Position numbers and translations under genes: made by a program
In this document: in pieces, positions 55,184 through 64,000 of the stretch
Layout: every line of letters begins with the position of its first letter
Numbering within the stretch: the stretch's first letter is position 1
Notes under the pieces: model-generated
The model's input: only the letters and a program-made list of their open reading frames with translations
Databases searched by the model: none
Told to the model about the DNA's origin: nothing
NCBI GenBank assembly: GCA_016787225.1
Contig: JAEUUY010000006.1
Location: 62,001 to 126,000 of the forward strand
Direction: 5' to 3'
Source of the DNA: Chitinophagales bacterium
GTDB taxonomy: Bacteria; Bacteroidota; Bacteroidia; Chitinophagales; JADJOU01
DNA length: 64,000 nt

Positions 55184-56359
55184 ATGATACTACTTAGGGC
55201 TTATGCCACCATTTGGGATTTTGTAAACCACCATTTCGGAACCAATATTACATCTATGCCACCAAACACCTATGGTTTTATGATGGCGATGGCTTTCATT
55301 GTCGGTATTTACTTAGCTAGAAATGAGTTGGCTAGAAAAACTAAACTTGGCATTTTCCCAAAAGCGGGAAAAGAGATAATCGTTGGTCAAGGTATAAATT
55401 TTACAGATGTAATTCTCCATGGACTATTAGGTTTTTTTGTAGGCTTAAAACTAGTCGGAGCGCTTCAGAATTTTTTTGCTATCTCTCAAAATGTTCAAGA
55501 ATACATTTTATCCTTGCAAGGCTCCATGTCTGGGGGATTGCTCTTCGCATTTCTATTTGGTGGTTTTACGGCCTATAATCAATGGAAATCAAAAAAAGAT
55601 ATACCTGAGAAAAAGACCATCTCTAACAATATAGAAGACCGTATCGGAGATGTGCTTATCATTGCTATGATAGGAGGCGTGGTAGGGTCGAAATTGCTCG
55701 ATGCTATTGACAACCCCTCTTCTATGTCTGATTTTATGGCGAATCCCATAGCTTCTCTAACATCTGGCCTTAGTATTCTAGGCGGATTATTTACAGTGTC
55801 TATACTATTAATTCTTTATGCTTTAAAAAACAAAATAAAGGTTTTACCATTTATAGATAGTCTTTCGCCTCCCTTCTTTCTTTCTTATGCCATCGGCCGA
55901 TTAGGCTGCCAGTTTTCAGGTGACGGTTGCTGGGGAATCCCTACCACAGGTCTGACCAAACCAGCTTTTCTTCCAGATTTTTTATGGGGAAACACTTATG
56001 ATCATAATGTGAATAGAGATGGGATTCTTATTCCTGGTTGTGATGAAACTTTTTGTATGAAACTCGCGGAACCACATCTGCCTACGCCACTCTATGAAAC
56101 CATCTTTGTTAGTTTATTATTTCTTATTTTATGGAGTTTAAGAAAGCGATTAACATTTAACCCTGGGGCTATTACCGGTCTCTTTCTGGTATTTAATGGA
56201 ATAGAAAGATTTCTTATCGAGTTTGTTAGAATCAACAATAAATACAACTACTTTGGTTTTGAACTCTCCCAAGCTCAGTATATGTCCATCATTATGATAC
56301 TTATCGGCGCAGGGCTTACTATCTGGGCTATGAGGAAGAAACCTTTATCGCTGATTTAA
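55184..56359 (+). CDS. lgt: Prolipoprotein diacylglyceryl transferase-like protein
   Basis: Lgt adds diacylglycerol to the lipobox Cys of prelipoproteins in the inner membrane. The 391-residue protein has about seven membrane helices and the core motif AIGRLGCQFSGDGCWGIP, similar to the Lgt GRxGNFxNGExxG signature, plus a C-terminal GIERFLIEFVRINNKY holding the essential Arg. It is about 100 residues longer than the E. coli enzyme, mainly in loops. The segment that in E. coli contains the HGG motif reads MSGGLLFAF here, so that His is missing. Assignment is firm at family level; the substitution is an inference from memory of E. coli Lgt. Confidence 0.85.
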   Translation: MILLRAYATIWDFVNHHFGTNITSMPPNTYGFMMAMAFIVGIYLARNELARKTKLGIFPKAGKEIIVGQGINFTDVILHGLLGFFVGLKLVGALQNFFAISQNVQEYILSLQGSMSGGLLFAFLFGGFTAYNQWKSKKDIPEKKTISNNIEDRIGDVLIIAMIGGVVGSKLLDAIDNPSSMSDFMANPIASLTSGLSILGGLFTVSILLILYALKNKIKVLPFIDSLSPPFFLSYAIGRLGCQFSGDGCWGIPTTGLTKPAFLPDFLWGNTYDHNVNRDGILIPGCDETFCMKLAEPHLPTPLYETIFVSLLFLILWSLRKRLTFNPGAITGLFLVFNGIERFLIEFVRINNKYNYFGFELSQAQYMSIIMILIGAGLTIWAMRKKPLSLI

Positions 56360-56423
56360 AATAAAAAAGTATAATTTAACCATTCAATTCTATTAATCAT
56401 TTATATAAACTCATAATTTATTA

Positions 56424-57524
56424 ATGAATAAATTATCTCCAAAGTCTTATATATTACCATTAATTGTAATAACTTTTTCAGTTTTACTCTACAGCTTTAT
56501 CTCACAAAAAATCTGCAACCTTTCTATAATTACAGTTGATTCTAGCTTCAAATATGGGTATTGTCTTTTAATATTTACAATACTCTATATTTTTGCAGTA
56601 TACCTTAGAGTCCGCTACATTCCATCTATAAAACTAGGATATTTTCTAATTGTTATAAGCATTATTTATATCTATTATAGGTTTTGTATCAATGACAATA
56701 TTTATCTTAAACTCCCCAATACTCCTTTTTATTTTGAAGATGTAATATTATTCATTAGTATTCTATACTTTATTCTTTACATCTGTAGAAGTAAATACAC
56801 CTCATCTAATTGGAAAAAATACAATATTGATAAAAATGATTTTGATGACAGTGAGTTAGATTTTCTAAAAATTAAAAAGCTAATTGAAAAGGATTTTATC
56901 GACTATAAAGGTGAAAATTCATTTACCATTTGTTTAAATGGACCTTATGGTATAGGAAAAACAACCTTGCTAAAATCTATTTATAAAGTTGTTAAGGAGA
57001 ACAATGAGGTAATCACATGCTGGTTTGCTCCTTGGCTATATAAAGATAAAGATTTATTAACAAATGGATTTTTAAATTTGATTGAAGATAAGTTAAGTGA
57101 ATACTCAGGAAATATTACCAACCAAATAGATCAGTTAACAGCTTCGATTTTAAAATTGGGGGATAATTCATTACTAGATTTAATCGCAGATAAAATTAAT
57201 ACTAACTCTAATGCATATGAATTACAGGAAGAAATTGTTGAAAGTATTAAAGCGATAGATAAAACTACATTTGTGTTTATCGACGATATGGATAGACTTG
57301 AAAAGGAAGAAGTTTTAATGGTTTTAAAAATTCTTAGAACAATTTCGCATTTCCCCAATTTTGTATTCATTATTGGAATGGACTATAAAAAGGTAAAGGA
57401 TAAGATTGATGAAGATAGTGTCTATTTAGATAAATTTATAAACCTAATTTACCGACTGCCAAATAGAGATAGCAATGATTTAGCTAAATATTTTTTGAAT
57501 ACATATAGAAATGGAATTAACTGA
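56424..57524 (+). CDS. Membrane-anchored KAP-family P-loop NTPase, N-terminal part
   Basis: The 366-residue product has four hydrophobic segments in residues 8-122. A KAP NTPase core follows: Walker A GPYGIGKTT at 173-181, the CWFAPWLYKDKDLL motif, Walker B VFIDDMDRLEKEE at about 284-296, and IIGMDYKKVKDKI with a basic finger. It stops at DLAKYFLNTYRNGIN, where KAP proteins normally continue into a helical lid. The next frame begins 14 bases before this stop, in another frame, and supplies that lid. KAP NTPases are membrane-associated and often mobile; defence roles are suspected. The gene is very AT-rich, unlike its neighbours. Confidence 0.8.
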   Translation: MNKLSPKSYILPLIVITFSVLLYSFISQKICNLSIITVDSSFKYGYCLLIFTILYIFAVYLRVRYIPSIKLGYFLIVISIIYIYYRFCINDNIYLKLPNTPFYFEDVILFISILYFILYICRSKYTSSNWKKYNIDKNDFDDSELDFLKIKKLIEKDFIDYKGENSFTICLNGPYGIGKTTLLKSIYKVVKENNEVITCWFAPWLYKDKDLLTNGFLNLIEDKLSEYSGNITNQIDQLTASILKLGDNSLLDLIADKINTNSNAYELQEEIVESIKAIDKTTFVFIDDMDRLEKEEVLMVLKILRTISHFPNFVFIIGMDYKKVKDKIDEDSVYLDKFINLIYRLPNRDSNDLAKYFLNTYRNGIN

Positions 57525-59217
57525 AAATCAAATTTTATTTCCCTTATCGCATCCCATTAAGAAACAGTTAGATCTTTCTATTGCTGAAAAATTGGATGCC
57601 GAAATCAGCTATAATGATTCAGTTAAAATAGCTGACTTTTTTACAAACAAGAGAGAAGTAGATCATTTTATAAATTCCTTTAAGTTCTCACTAAAATTAA
57701 TGAATAATGAGAATAAAAATCATTATTTCAATATACAATGTTATTATGTATATAAATTATTAACATATAAATTTGATTGGATTGATTCATACCTGAGTAT
57801 ACTTTATGACCAAGGTCTACTACCTTTTAGCACAAATCTAGACCCAAAGGAGAATTCGCCTAAGCCCGAAAGCCTAATGACTCAACTATTAACCGAAGAT
57901 CAAGAAACAAATTTAAAAGACTTCTTAAATAAAAATAATATAAAAATCGACGACATTGATTTTAAGATATGCATTGATTGTCTAATTTTCCTATTTAAAA
58001 GTATACATAAATTTGGGTTTTCAGATGGGGCAATGTATCGAATGTATTATAATGACAATGTATTAGGGGATATCAGTTATTCATCCTTAATAGAATTCAT
58101 TTATGCTCAAATAGAAAGAAATGAAGCTATTAATTTTATGCACTTTTTCGAAAATTTTGAGGAGAAGCATTTCATAGAGAATAAAAAATACTATTATGGA
58201 ACAACTAATCTAAAAATTTTAAATGAGTTAGTTAACTTTTGCTTTGATTTTACTTCTATTCCAGATAAATACTACATGAGCTTTTTAAATGGTTTAAATG
58301 AACTTAAAAAAGAATACTCCTCCGTTCCTTTTGAAAACAACCTTAATCAAAAACTTATAATCTCATGTATAAACTTTTATAAGTTAAACAATAGCTTAAA
58401 ACAATATTTAGATTTATATAGCTTTATTTGTAATAACATTTCACCTGACTTGAACTTTAAAAAGGATAAAGAAACATATTTAGAGTGTATTCAGTTTTTA
58501 AATTTAGGATTAAATTCAAGTTTTGATAGTATAAAAAATAGGTTAGTTGATGATGAATTTAATGTTTTCCATAAGATTTTATCGGATTATAATCGAAAAG
58601 AGCGAACAACAACACTTGATTTAGATAATAATAAAATTGAAGAAATTATAGTAGAGATTATAGAAAATGGGAATATGAAATTAAGAGATAAATATTCCCT
58701 AATATTTAATACTACTAATTTAATAAATTCTGAGGGTATTACTAACTACTACTTACCTCCAAAAATTCAAGAAATAGCAAAATCCTTTATTATAAATAAT
58801 ATTAATGAACTTCTAAGCAATCTAAATCCAAATGATGAGTTAATTTATATTGAAGATAATGATAAATATATATCAGATTTATTTCTGTTTAAAATTCTTA
58901 AAAAGAGAGATTTATTCTCTTTTGAAATCACGGATCATACAGAGTTGTTGGTTTCAAGTGATATAGGAAAACTTCATAAACCAGAGAGAAGTTATAAACT
59001 ATATAAAGATTACTTAGACTTTTTAATTTTACTTGAACCAAATATTAGCATGGAAAATAAAAGAAGATTTGATTACATAAAAAAAATTATAGTCGATGAA
59101 ATTGCATTTAATCAAGGGAAAGAAAAATTTGAAACAAAATATTATTTAATTAATGATTTTAATAAATTAAGAAAAGATTCTGGATTATTTGAGTTTGTAT
59201 CTCTTGCTACAAATTAA
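57511..59217 (+). CDS. KAP NTPase C-terminal part or coupled partner
   Basis: The 568-residue frame starts at an ATG 14 bases before the stop of the preceding KAP gene. Its first 80 residues contain FFTNKREVDHFINSFKFSL, which matches the KAP lid region (typically ...REVKRFLNSF...). This suggests the two frames were or are one protein of roughly 930 residues. The remainder is helical, AT-rich and unrecognised. Either a +1-type shift within 57499-57521 joins them, a mutation split one gene, or two proteins are made by coupled translation; the sequence alone does not decide. In the second frame the nearest upstream stop is at 57496. Confidence 0.6.
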   Translation: MELTENQILFPLSHPIKKQLDLSIAEKLDAEISYNDSVKIADFFTNKREVDHFINSFKFSLKLMNNENKNHYFNIQCYYVYKLLTYKFDWIDSYLSILYDQGLLPFSTNLDPKENSPKPESLMTQLLTEDQETNLKDFLNKNNIKIDDIDFKICIDCLIFLFKSIHKFGFSDGAMYRMYYNDNVLGDISYSSLIEFIYAQIERNEAINFMHFFENFEEKHFIENKKYYYGTTNLKILNELVNFCFDFTSIPDKYYMSFLNGLNELKKEYSSVPFENNLNQKLIISCINFYKLNNSLKQYLDLYSFICNNISPDLNFKKDKETYLECIQFLNLGLNSSFDSIKNRLVDDEFNVFHKILSDYNRKERTTTLDLDNNKIEEIIVEIIENGNMKLRDKYSLIFNTTNLINSEGITNYYLPPKIQEIAKSFIINNINELLSNLNPNDELIYIEDNDKYISDLFLFKILKKRDLFSFEITDHTELLVSSDIGKLHKPERSYKLYKDYLDFLILLEPNISMENKRRFDYIKKIIVDEIAFNQGKEKFETKYYLINDFNKLRKDSGLFEFVSLATN

Positions 59218-59335
59218 TGTTTAGAATTTTACTCTTATCCTAAGCCTTTATTAACTGTTGTTAAATTTTAACCAAACAGCTGTAAACTTAACTATAAAGC
59301 CAACGTTAACTTACATTATTCCATATTTTTAACCC

Positions 59336-60163
59336 ATGTCTTTTAACCCACAAAAATATCTAGATCAATTTCAGGGAATCGTCGAAGTGCTTATACCGAA
59401 AGTTATAGGTGCTATACTAATATGGATGATTGGTTCTTTGCTAATAAAATGGGCTTACAGGGTCTTCAAAAAAATACTAGATGCTAAAGAATTCGACCCT
59501 TCTGTTGAAACTTTTTTTCTTTCTTTCATTCGTATAGGACTGCGCATCGTCCTATTTATCATTATTATAGGAGTTTTAGGAATTCAAACCACTTCTATCG
59601 CCGCTATGCTAGCAGGCTTTGGCGTGGCTATTGGTTCAGCTTTTAATGGCTCACTGGGAAATTTTGCAGGTGGTTTTATGATTATCATTTATCAACCAAT
59701 CAAAGTCGGGGAATTTATTGAATTTAATGGAGTCAGCGGGGTGGTGCAGGAAATTGGAATATTGAATACATGCATTTTAACTGGTGATATGAAGACAGTC
59801 TTTCTTCCCAATGGTATGCTATCTACAGGTATAATTATCAACTGGAGTCGCAATAGAAAGATAAGAGTAGATGTTCCATTTAATATTGAAGCTAACATAG
59901 ACATAGAACTCGCAAAGTCAATAATTATCGAAGCTTTAAAAGAACACAAGCTTATTTTAAAAAGTCCTAAACCAGAAGTTTATATTCAGCAGATACAATC
60001 TGGTTCTATCCAGCTTATTGTTAGACCTTATTGTTCACAGCCTGATTATTGGACGGTTTATAATGATACTCATAGTTTAGTGATTAATGCGTTTAAAGAA
60101 AAGAATATTTCGCAAGGTATCCCTAAGCAAATCTTAATAACTCAAACAAGTGGAAAGAACTAG
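59336..60163 (+). CDS. Small-conductance mechanosensitive channel (MscS family)
   Basis: The 275-residue protein has three membrane helices in its first 115 residues. The pore-lining third helix reads AAMLAGFGVAIGSAFNGSLGNFAGGFMI, and the cytoplasmic beta domain begins with IKVGEFIEFNGVSGVVQEIGILNT, the family signature. It opens on membrane tension to release solutes under osmotic downshock. Size matches E. coli MscS. The 3' end overlaps the EamA gene by 14 bases. Confidence 0.9.
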   Translation: MSFNPQKYLDQFQGIVEVLIPKVIGAILIWMIGSLLIKWAYRVFKKILDAKEFDPSVETFFLSFIRIGLRIVLFIIIIGVLGIQTTSIAAMLAGFGVAIGSAFNGSLGNFAGGFMIIIYQPIKVGEFIEFNGVSGVVQEIGILNTCILTGDMKTVFLPNGMLSTGIIINWSRNRKIRVDVPFNIEANIDIELAKSIIIEALKEHKLILKSPKPEVYIQQIQSGSIQLIVRPYCSQPDYWTVYNDTHSLVINAFKEKNISQGIPKQILITQTSGKN

Positions 60164-61067
60164 GGTTACCCCTTTACAGTGGTTTACGTTATTTCTGCTA
60201 GGTGGTATCTGGGGCAGTTCCTTTATTTTGATGAAAATAGGGACGCGAAGCTTTAACACATTGGAGCTTTCAGCGCTGCGTATGTTTTTTGGAGGCTTTT
60301 TAGCTCTTCCTTTTTTATTTTCGATTATAAGGAAATATGATAAAACTATTCTGTTTTGGATGTTTGTTTCTGCTATGTTAGGAAGTGGTATTCCTAGCTT
60401 ATTCTATGCCCATTCTGCTAGTAAAATGGATAGCAATCTCAATGGAGTTATCAATTCGCTCACGCCTCTATTCACGCTACTTGTAGGCATGATATGGCTT
60501 AGGTATAAAACTAGCAAATTGAGTTTGGCTGGTATTACTATAGGCTTTATTGGTGTTCTTATACTTTTTGCACAGAAAAATACTGTTTTTTCGCAGTCAA
60601 AGTTTGCCATATTTCCATTACTAGCTACGATGATGTATGGGATTAATATGAATATAGTAAAAGTTAAGTTAAGCCATTTACCTTCACGGGATATTTTGCC
60701 CGGCATTTTTGGTATTTTAGGTTGGATATACCTACCTATTATTGTTTATTTGGGTGTTTTGAAGGATATCCCGATTCAGCATTTTTCTTTTAATTTTTGG
60801 ACAGCAAATTCAGATCCTTTAATCCAGAAAATGCTATCCCTTGAAGCTATGTTTGTCCTTGGACTCGTAGGTTCTTTTATCGCTTCATATGTGTTTTATA
60901 GATTGTTGAAACAAACCAATGCACTCTTTGCCTCTACCAATACCTACCTCATCCCTCTTATGTCTATTTTTTGGGGATATATGGACGGCGAATTAATTAC
61001 TTGGGTTCACTTTGTATCCTTACTTATTATTCTCATTGGAGTCTATATGGTCAGTATGAAGAAATAG
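60150..61067 (+). CDS. EamA/DMT-family transporter
   Basis: The 305-residue protein has ten hydrophobic helices in two five-helix repeats, with GGIWGSSFILMKIGTRSF at the N-terminus and the second-half EamA motif AMFVLGLVGSFIASYVFYRLLKQTNA. The family exports or imports small metabolites; the substrate is unknown. The GTG start overlaps the MscS gene by 14 bases, so the two are co-translated. Confidence 0.88.
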   Translation: MERTRVTPLQWFTLFLLGGIWGSSFILMKIGTRSFNTLELSALRMFFGGFLALPFLFSIIRKYDKTILFWMFVSAMLGSGIPSLFYAHSASKMDSNLNGVINSLTPLFTLLVGMIWLRYKTSKLSLAGITIGFIGVLILFAQKNTVFSQSKFAIFPLLATMMYGINMNIVKVKLSHLPSRDILPGIFGILGWIYLPIIVYLGVLKDIPIQHFSFNFWTANSDPLIQKMLSLEAMFVLGLVGSFIASYVFYRLLKQTNALFASTNTYLIPLMSIFWGYMDGELITWVHFVSLLIILIGVYMVSMKK

Positions 61068-61177
61068 GCCTTTTATCTTAGAAACTAGATTTAAGTATAT
61101 TATGCGAGGTTCTCCAAAATTTTCCAATAGGAATCAAATTTTAATGTTGAAAATAGAATAAAAAAATCATAGGCTTA

Positions 61178-61319
61178 TACCAATCTTACATATAAAATAA
61201 TCCAATGTGTTTTAAGTGTTTAAAGTGGGAAATGCCGATGTGAATTGTGTTTAGTCTCATGAAGCGTAGTGTCCCGATAGCTATCGGGAGGACTATTACA
61301 GAATTCCAAACGGTATTAC
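61178..61319 (+). repeat. MITE-like repeat, copy 2 (142 bp)
   Basis: Shares with 41741-41870 the left 80 and right 32 bases almost exactly. The centre here holds a perfect 18-base palindrome, TCCCGATAGCTATCGGGA (61272-61289), which copy 1 lacks. Ends are the same imperfect inverted repeats (TATACC / GGTATTA). Confidence 0.75.
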
Positions 61320-61372
61320 TTGTTTTTAACGCTCTTTAAACCTAGATTTAGCCTAGATAGCTTAAAAACTAC

Positions 61373-61380
61373 TATTTTTG
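61373..61380 (+). promoter_or_regulatory. -7 box immediately upstream of the DUF4175 gene
   Basis: TATTTTTG matches TAnnTTTG, and a TTAG 21 bases upstream (61348-61351) is a partial -33. The ATG begins only four bases after the box. If transcription starts at the usual distance the mRNA would begin at or near the start codon (leaderless). Confidence 0.5.
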
Positions 61381-61384
61381 TATA

Positions 61385-64000
61385 ATGCGAGACGAACATC
61401 AGCTTGATGACTATACCCTATTAAAAAACAAACTACAAAAGTTTATTGCCTCCTACTATCAGCAGCGATGGATAAAAGGCTCCTTAAAGCTTTTGCTTGT
61501 ATTTATTTGCCTCTATCTTATAACTACTACACTTGAATACAATCTTTATTTGAGTCCCACCATACGAAAATTTCTTTTCTTTTTCTTTCTGCTTGGATTT
61601 TTAGCACTACTTTATTTGTGGATAATGCGTCCTGTCATACAGTACTTTCAACACCGCAGTCGACTGGATGATAAACAAGCTGCGCAAATCATTGGCCACC
61701 ATTTCCCAGAAGTCAAAGACAAACTTTTAAATGTACTTTATCTTGGAGAGATGAATGATACCTTCGCCTCCCAAGAATTAATTCAAGCATCTATACGTCA
61801 GAAATCGCAATCGCTTCTCTGGGTTAGGTTTAATGATGCGATCGACTGGGCTAGAAATCGAAAACTCGCTAAGTATCTCATTTTCCCAGTTGTTATTTGT
61901 CTATTACTATTAATTTTTATCCCCAAACTATTTACAGATAGTACCCACCGTCTTTTACATTATAATCAGGTCTTTGCCCCAAAAGCACCTTTTGATTTCA
62001 TTTTACTCAATAAAAATTTAACTGTACCACAGTTCGAATCGCTCAGTCTACAAGCAAAGCTTGAAGGAAAAGTACTACCTGAAGAGTTGAATCTTTTTTA
62101 CCAAGGCGTTAAATATCCTATGGCAAAAAACGAAAATGATATTTTCGACTTTACTTTAAAAAATATTGAAGCGAGTTCAAAATTTAGATTAGAATCTGCT
62201 GGATTTATTTCTGAAGAGTATTCCATAGATATTGTCCCCAGACCGATTATTTCTTCTTTTGAGGTTAATGTTATTCCGCCGAGCTATACGGGCATTAAGC
62301 CATTTAACTTGAAAAATACAGGTGATATCCAAGCTCCAGAAGGAAGCACAGCTATATGGAAATTTAAGACTGAACACATAGACCAAATAAGATTAAAGTT
62401 TAGAGATAAATGGCTAAACGCAGAGAAATATAGCAACGGCTATGGAATAAAAGCGAGTTTGTTGCATAGCGGCAACTATACCGTCCTAACTCAAAATAAC
62501 AACTCATCCATCATAGATTCACAACAGTATAATCTCTCGTTGACAACCGATGCATACCCTACCATCTCGATAAATGAATTTAATGATAGTATCAATGAAA
62601 TCAAATATTATGCTGGCGATGTAGCGGATGATTATGGCATCTCTAATCTTTACTTTGTTATCAGTTATAATGGAAAAACTGAAAAGTATCGCATTAGTAT
62701 ACCTGCAGGAAGAAACTCTTCATTTCACTTCTCCACACAAAAACTATTTGATAAATATCCTAGAGGAGCTGATATAAACTATTACTTTGAAGTGTATGAC
62801 AACGATGGCGTGCACGGACCCAAATCATCACGCAGCTCCACTTTCTCCATCAAAAAGCTTTCTGAAAAAGAATTAGAAAAAGTAGTAGATAATAATGCTA
62901 CTCAAATTCGTAATGATATATCGAAGTCACTGCAAGATGCTAAACAATTTCAAAAAGATCTCGAACAAGTCAAGAAGAAAATGCTAGAAAAAGATAAATT
63001 GGATTTCAATGATAAAAAATTAATTGAAGATTTGCTGAAAAAACAAGAAGACCTTCAAAACAAACTGGAGAATAGTAAAGACGATATCAAACGTAATTTT
63101 GATAAGAAAAATGAAATTAACAAACAAGAGCAATCACTATTGGATCAGCAGAAACAATTGGAAGAAATCATTGAACAGATGAAAAATCCCGAGCTCAAAG
63201 ATCTACTTCAAAAACTAAATGAGCTTCTCGAAAAACAAGATAAAAAAGAACTTTTACAAAACATCAATCAGATGGACAATAAATCTGAAAAAATGGAGAA
63301 AAATTTTGACAGATTGCTTCAACTATATAAAAATCTCGACTACAAGCAAAAGCTAAATGACATGATAGATAAACTAGATGTCATGAGCAAAGAACAAGAA
63401 AAGCTGGCTCTAGAGACAGAACAAGAAAAAGACACCAAGGAAAAACAAAAAGGTCTAAACGAAGAAATGAAAGAGACTCAAAAGAAAATGGAAGAGCTAA
63501 ATAAATTAAACAACGAAGTCAATAAAACTGATAAAAAGGAAATGGAGGAGGTAAAGAAAGACCTCGATGAAGCAGCATCTGAACAAGAAGCCGCTGAGAA
63601 AAACATGCAAAATGGTAACCCCAAATCTGGTAGTGAAAAACAAAAGAAAGCTGCAGAAGAAATAAAACAGGCAAAAGAAAAATTAGAAAAACTAAAAAAG
63701 AAGCAGAAGAAAAAGCAAAAAGCAGAAGATGGTAAAATGATGCGTCGGCTTCTTGAGAATGTCATTTATTTATCTTTCGAGCAGGAAAAAATATTAGATA
63801 AGACGAAAACGACACCAAAAGAAAGTCCAAGTTATCTCAAACTCATTCAATCTCAACAAAAATTGAAAGAAGACTTTAAGCTAGTAGAAGACACTCTTTA
63901 TAAAATCGCATCCCGACAGGTAAAAATTCGAAAATTTATTTTCGAAGAAGCTGATAAGATAACGAACAATACTGATCTTTCCATTAAAAGACTCGTAGAC
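61385..64000 (+). CDS. DUF4175-like membrane protein (partial, N-terminal part)
   Basis: The frame begins at the ATG at 61385 and reads to the right edge (872 codons seen). Three hydrophobic helices lie at about 30-50, 57-78 and 158-178. A beta-rich part at about 180-490 follows (RPIISSFEVNVIPPSYTG, VADDYGISNLYFVIS). Then comes a very long charged K/E/Q-rich coiled coil from about 500 (EIIEQMKNPELKDLLQKLNE and similar), with a helical start again near 790. The layout matches the Bacteroidota DUF4175 family. Role unknown; the C-terminus is outside the window. Confidence 0.8.
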   Translation, partial: MRDEHQLDDYTLLKNKLQKFIASYYQQRWIKGSLKLLLVFICLYLITTTLEYNLYLSPTIRKFLFFFFLLGFLALLYLWIMRPVIQYFQHRSRLDDKQAAQIIGHHFPEVKDKLLNVLYLGEMNDTFASQELIQASIRQKSQSLLWVRFNDAIDWARNRKLAKYLIFPVVICLLLLIFIPKLFTDSTHRLLHYNQVFAPKAPFDFILLNKNLTVPQFESLSLQAKLEGKVLPEELNLFYQGVKYPMAKNENDIFDFTLKNIEASSKFRLESAGFISEEYSIDIVPRPIISSFEVNVIPPSYTGIKPFNLKNTGDIQAPEGSTAIWKFKTEHIDQIRLKFRDKWLNAEKYSNGYGIKASLLHSGNYTVLTQNNNSSIIDSQQYNLSLTTDAYPTISINEFNDSINEIKYYAGDVADDYGISNLYFVISYNGKTEKYRISIPAGRNSSFHFSTQKLFDKYPRGADINYYFEVYDNDGVHGPKSSRSSTFSIKKLSEKELEKVVDNNATQIRNDISKSLQDAKQFQKDLEQVKKKMLEKDKLDFNDKKLIEDLLKKQEDLQNKLENSKDDIKRNFDKKNEINKQEQSLLDQQKQLEEIIEQMKNPELKDLLQKLNELLEKQDKKELLQNINQMDNKSEKMEKNFDRLLQLYKNLDYKQKLNDMIDKLDVMSKEQEKLALETEQEKDTKEKQKGLNEEMKETQKKMEELNKLNNEVNKTDKKEMEEVKKDLDEAASEQEAAEKNMQNGNPKSGSEKQKKAAEEIKQAKEKLEKLKKKQKKKQKAEDGKMMRRLLENVIYLSFEQEKILDKTKTTPKESPSYLKLIQSQQKLKEDFKLVEDTLYKIASRQVKIRKFIFEEADKITNNTDLSIKRLVD

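Larger units (their letters stand above)
61068..61384. other. 317-base intergenic region
   Basis: The second MITE-like copy occupies 61178-61319. The bases to its right hold the promoter of the DUF4175 gene. Nothing else is recognisable. Confidence 0.6.

Noticed and set aside
1-64000. CRISPR arrays, rRNA operons, intact insertion sequences or prophage genes
   Set aside because: No regular spaced repeats, rRNA-like sequence, transposase, integrase or phage structural gene was seen on either strand.

Overview
The window looks like chromosomal DNA of a low-GC member of the Bacteroidota. Many genes point that way: proteins with type IX secretion (T9SS) C-terminal sorting regions, a PorP/SprF-family protein followed by a PorE-like TPR/propeller/OmpA protein, a second PorE-like protein, a choice-of-anchor L domain, GEVEDY and DUF4175-type proteins, and an SDR-type threonine dehydrogenase. 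Promoters also fit the Bacteroidota pattern (TTG, about 20 nt, TAnnTTTG) and strong Shine-Dalgarno sites are scarce. The genus cannot be told from the sequence.

Layout. 1-657: 5' part of a surface protein gene (minus) that leaves the window. 804-2385: threonine dehydrogenase convergent with aroD. 1744-14671: a long minus-strand run read as giant T9SS adhesin, ECF sigma factor, zinc-finger anti-sigma factor, pyrH, a TPR protein, a small PD-(D/E)XK protein, aroB, aroA and aroD. 14849-17853: divergent PorP/SprF and PorE-like pair. 17947-32927: housekeeping and envelope genes (2-oxoacid dehydrogenase E2, two ABC exporters, L,D-transpeptidase, beta-CASP hydrolase, second PorE-like protein, truA, rhodanese-thioredoxin lipoprotein, M28 peptidase, DUF5723-like protein, tcdA). 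33324-35414: outer-membrane protein, STAS protein and ribonuclease Z.

35415-42300 is an accessory region. It holds decayed reading frames, a candidate structured small RNA, two small genes bounded by 31-nt direct repeats, and an overlapping pair encoding a type IIG-like restriction-modification enzyme and an AbiH-family protein. A 130-bp MITE-like repeat and a REP-like structured element lie upstream. 42383-56359 returns to core functions: a long charged coiled-coil protein, guaB, yidC, a secreted T9SS protein with a clear terminator, waaA, panB, a tandem pair of unknown secreted paralogs, and lgt. 56424-59217 is a very AT-rich insertion carrying a membrane-anchored KAP P-loop NTPase split over two overlapping frames. 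59336-64000 holds an MscS channel, an EamA transporter, the second copy of the MITE-like repeat, and the start of a DUF4175 protein that leaves the window.

Two themes stand out. The first is a surface and secretion programme: T9SS cargo, PorP/PorE-type outer-membrane parts, and an ECF sigma/anti-sigma pair beside the giant cargo gene. The second is mobile and defence content: the AbiH/type IIG island, the split KAP NTPase, a GxxExxY relic between inverted repeats, and the two-copy MITE-like family. No tRNA, rRNA, CRISPR array or intact transposase gene was seen.
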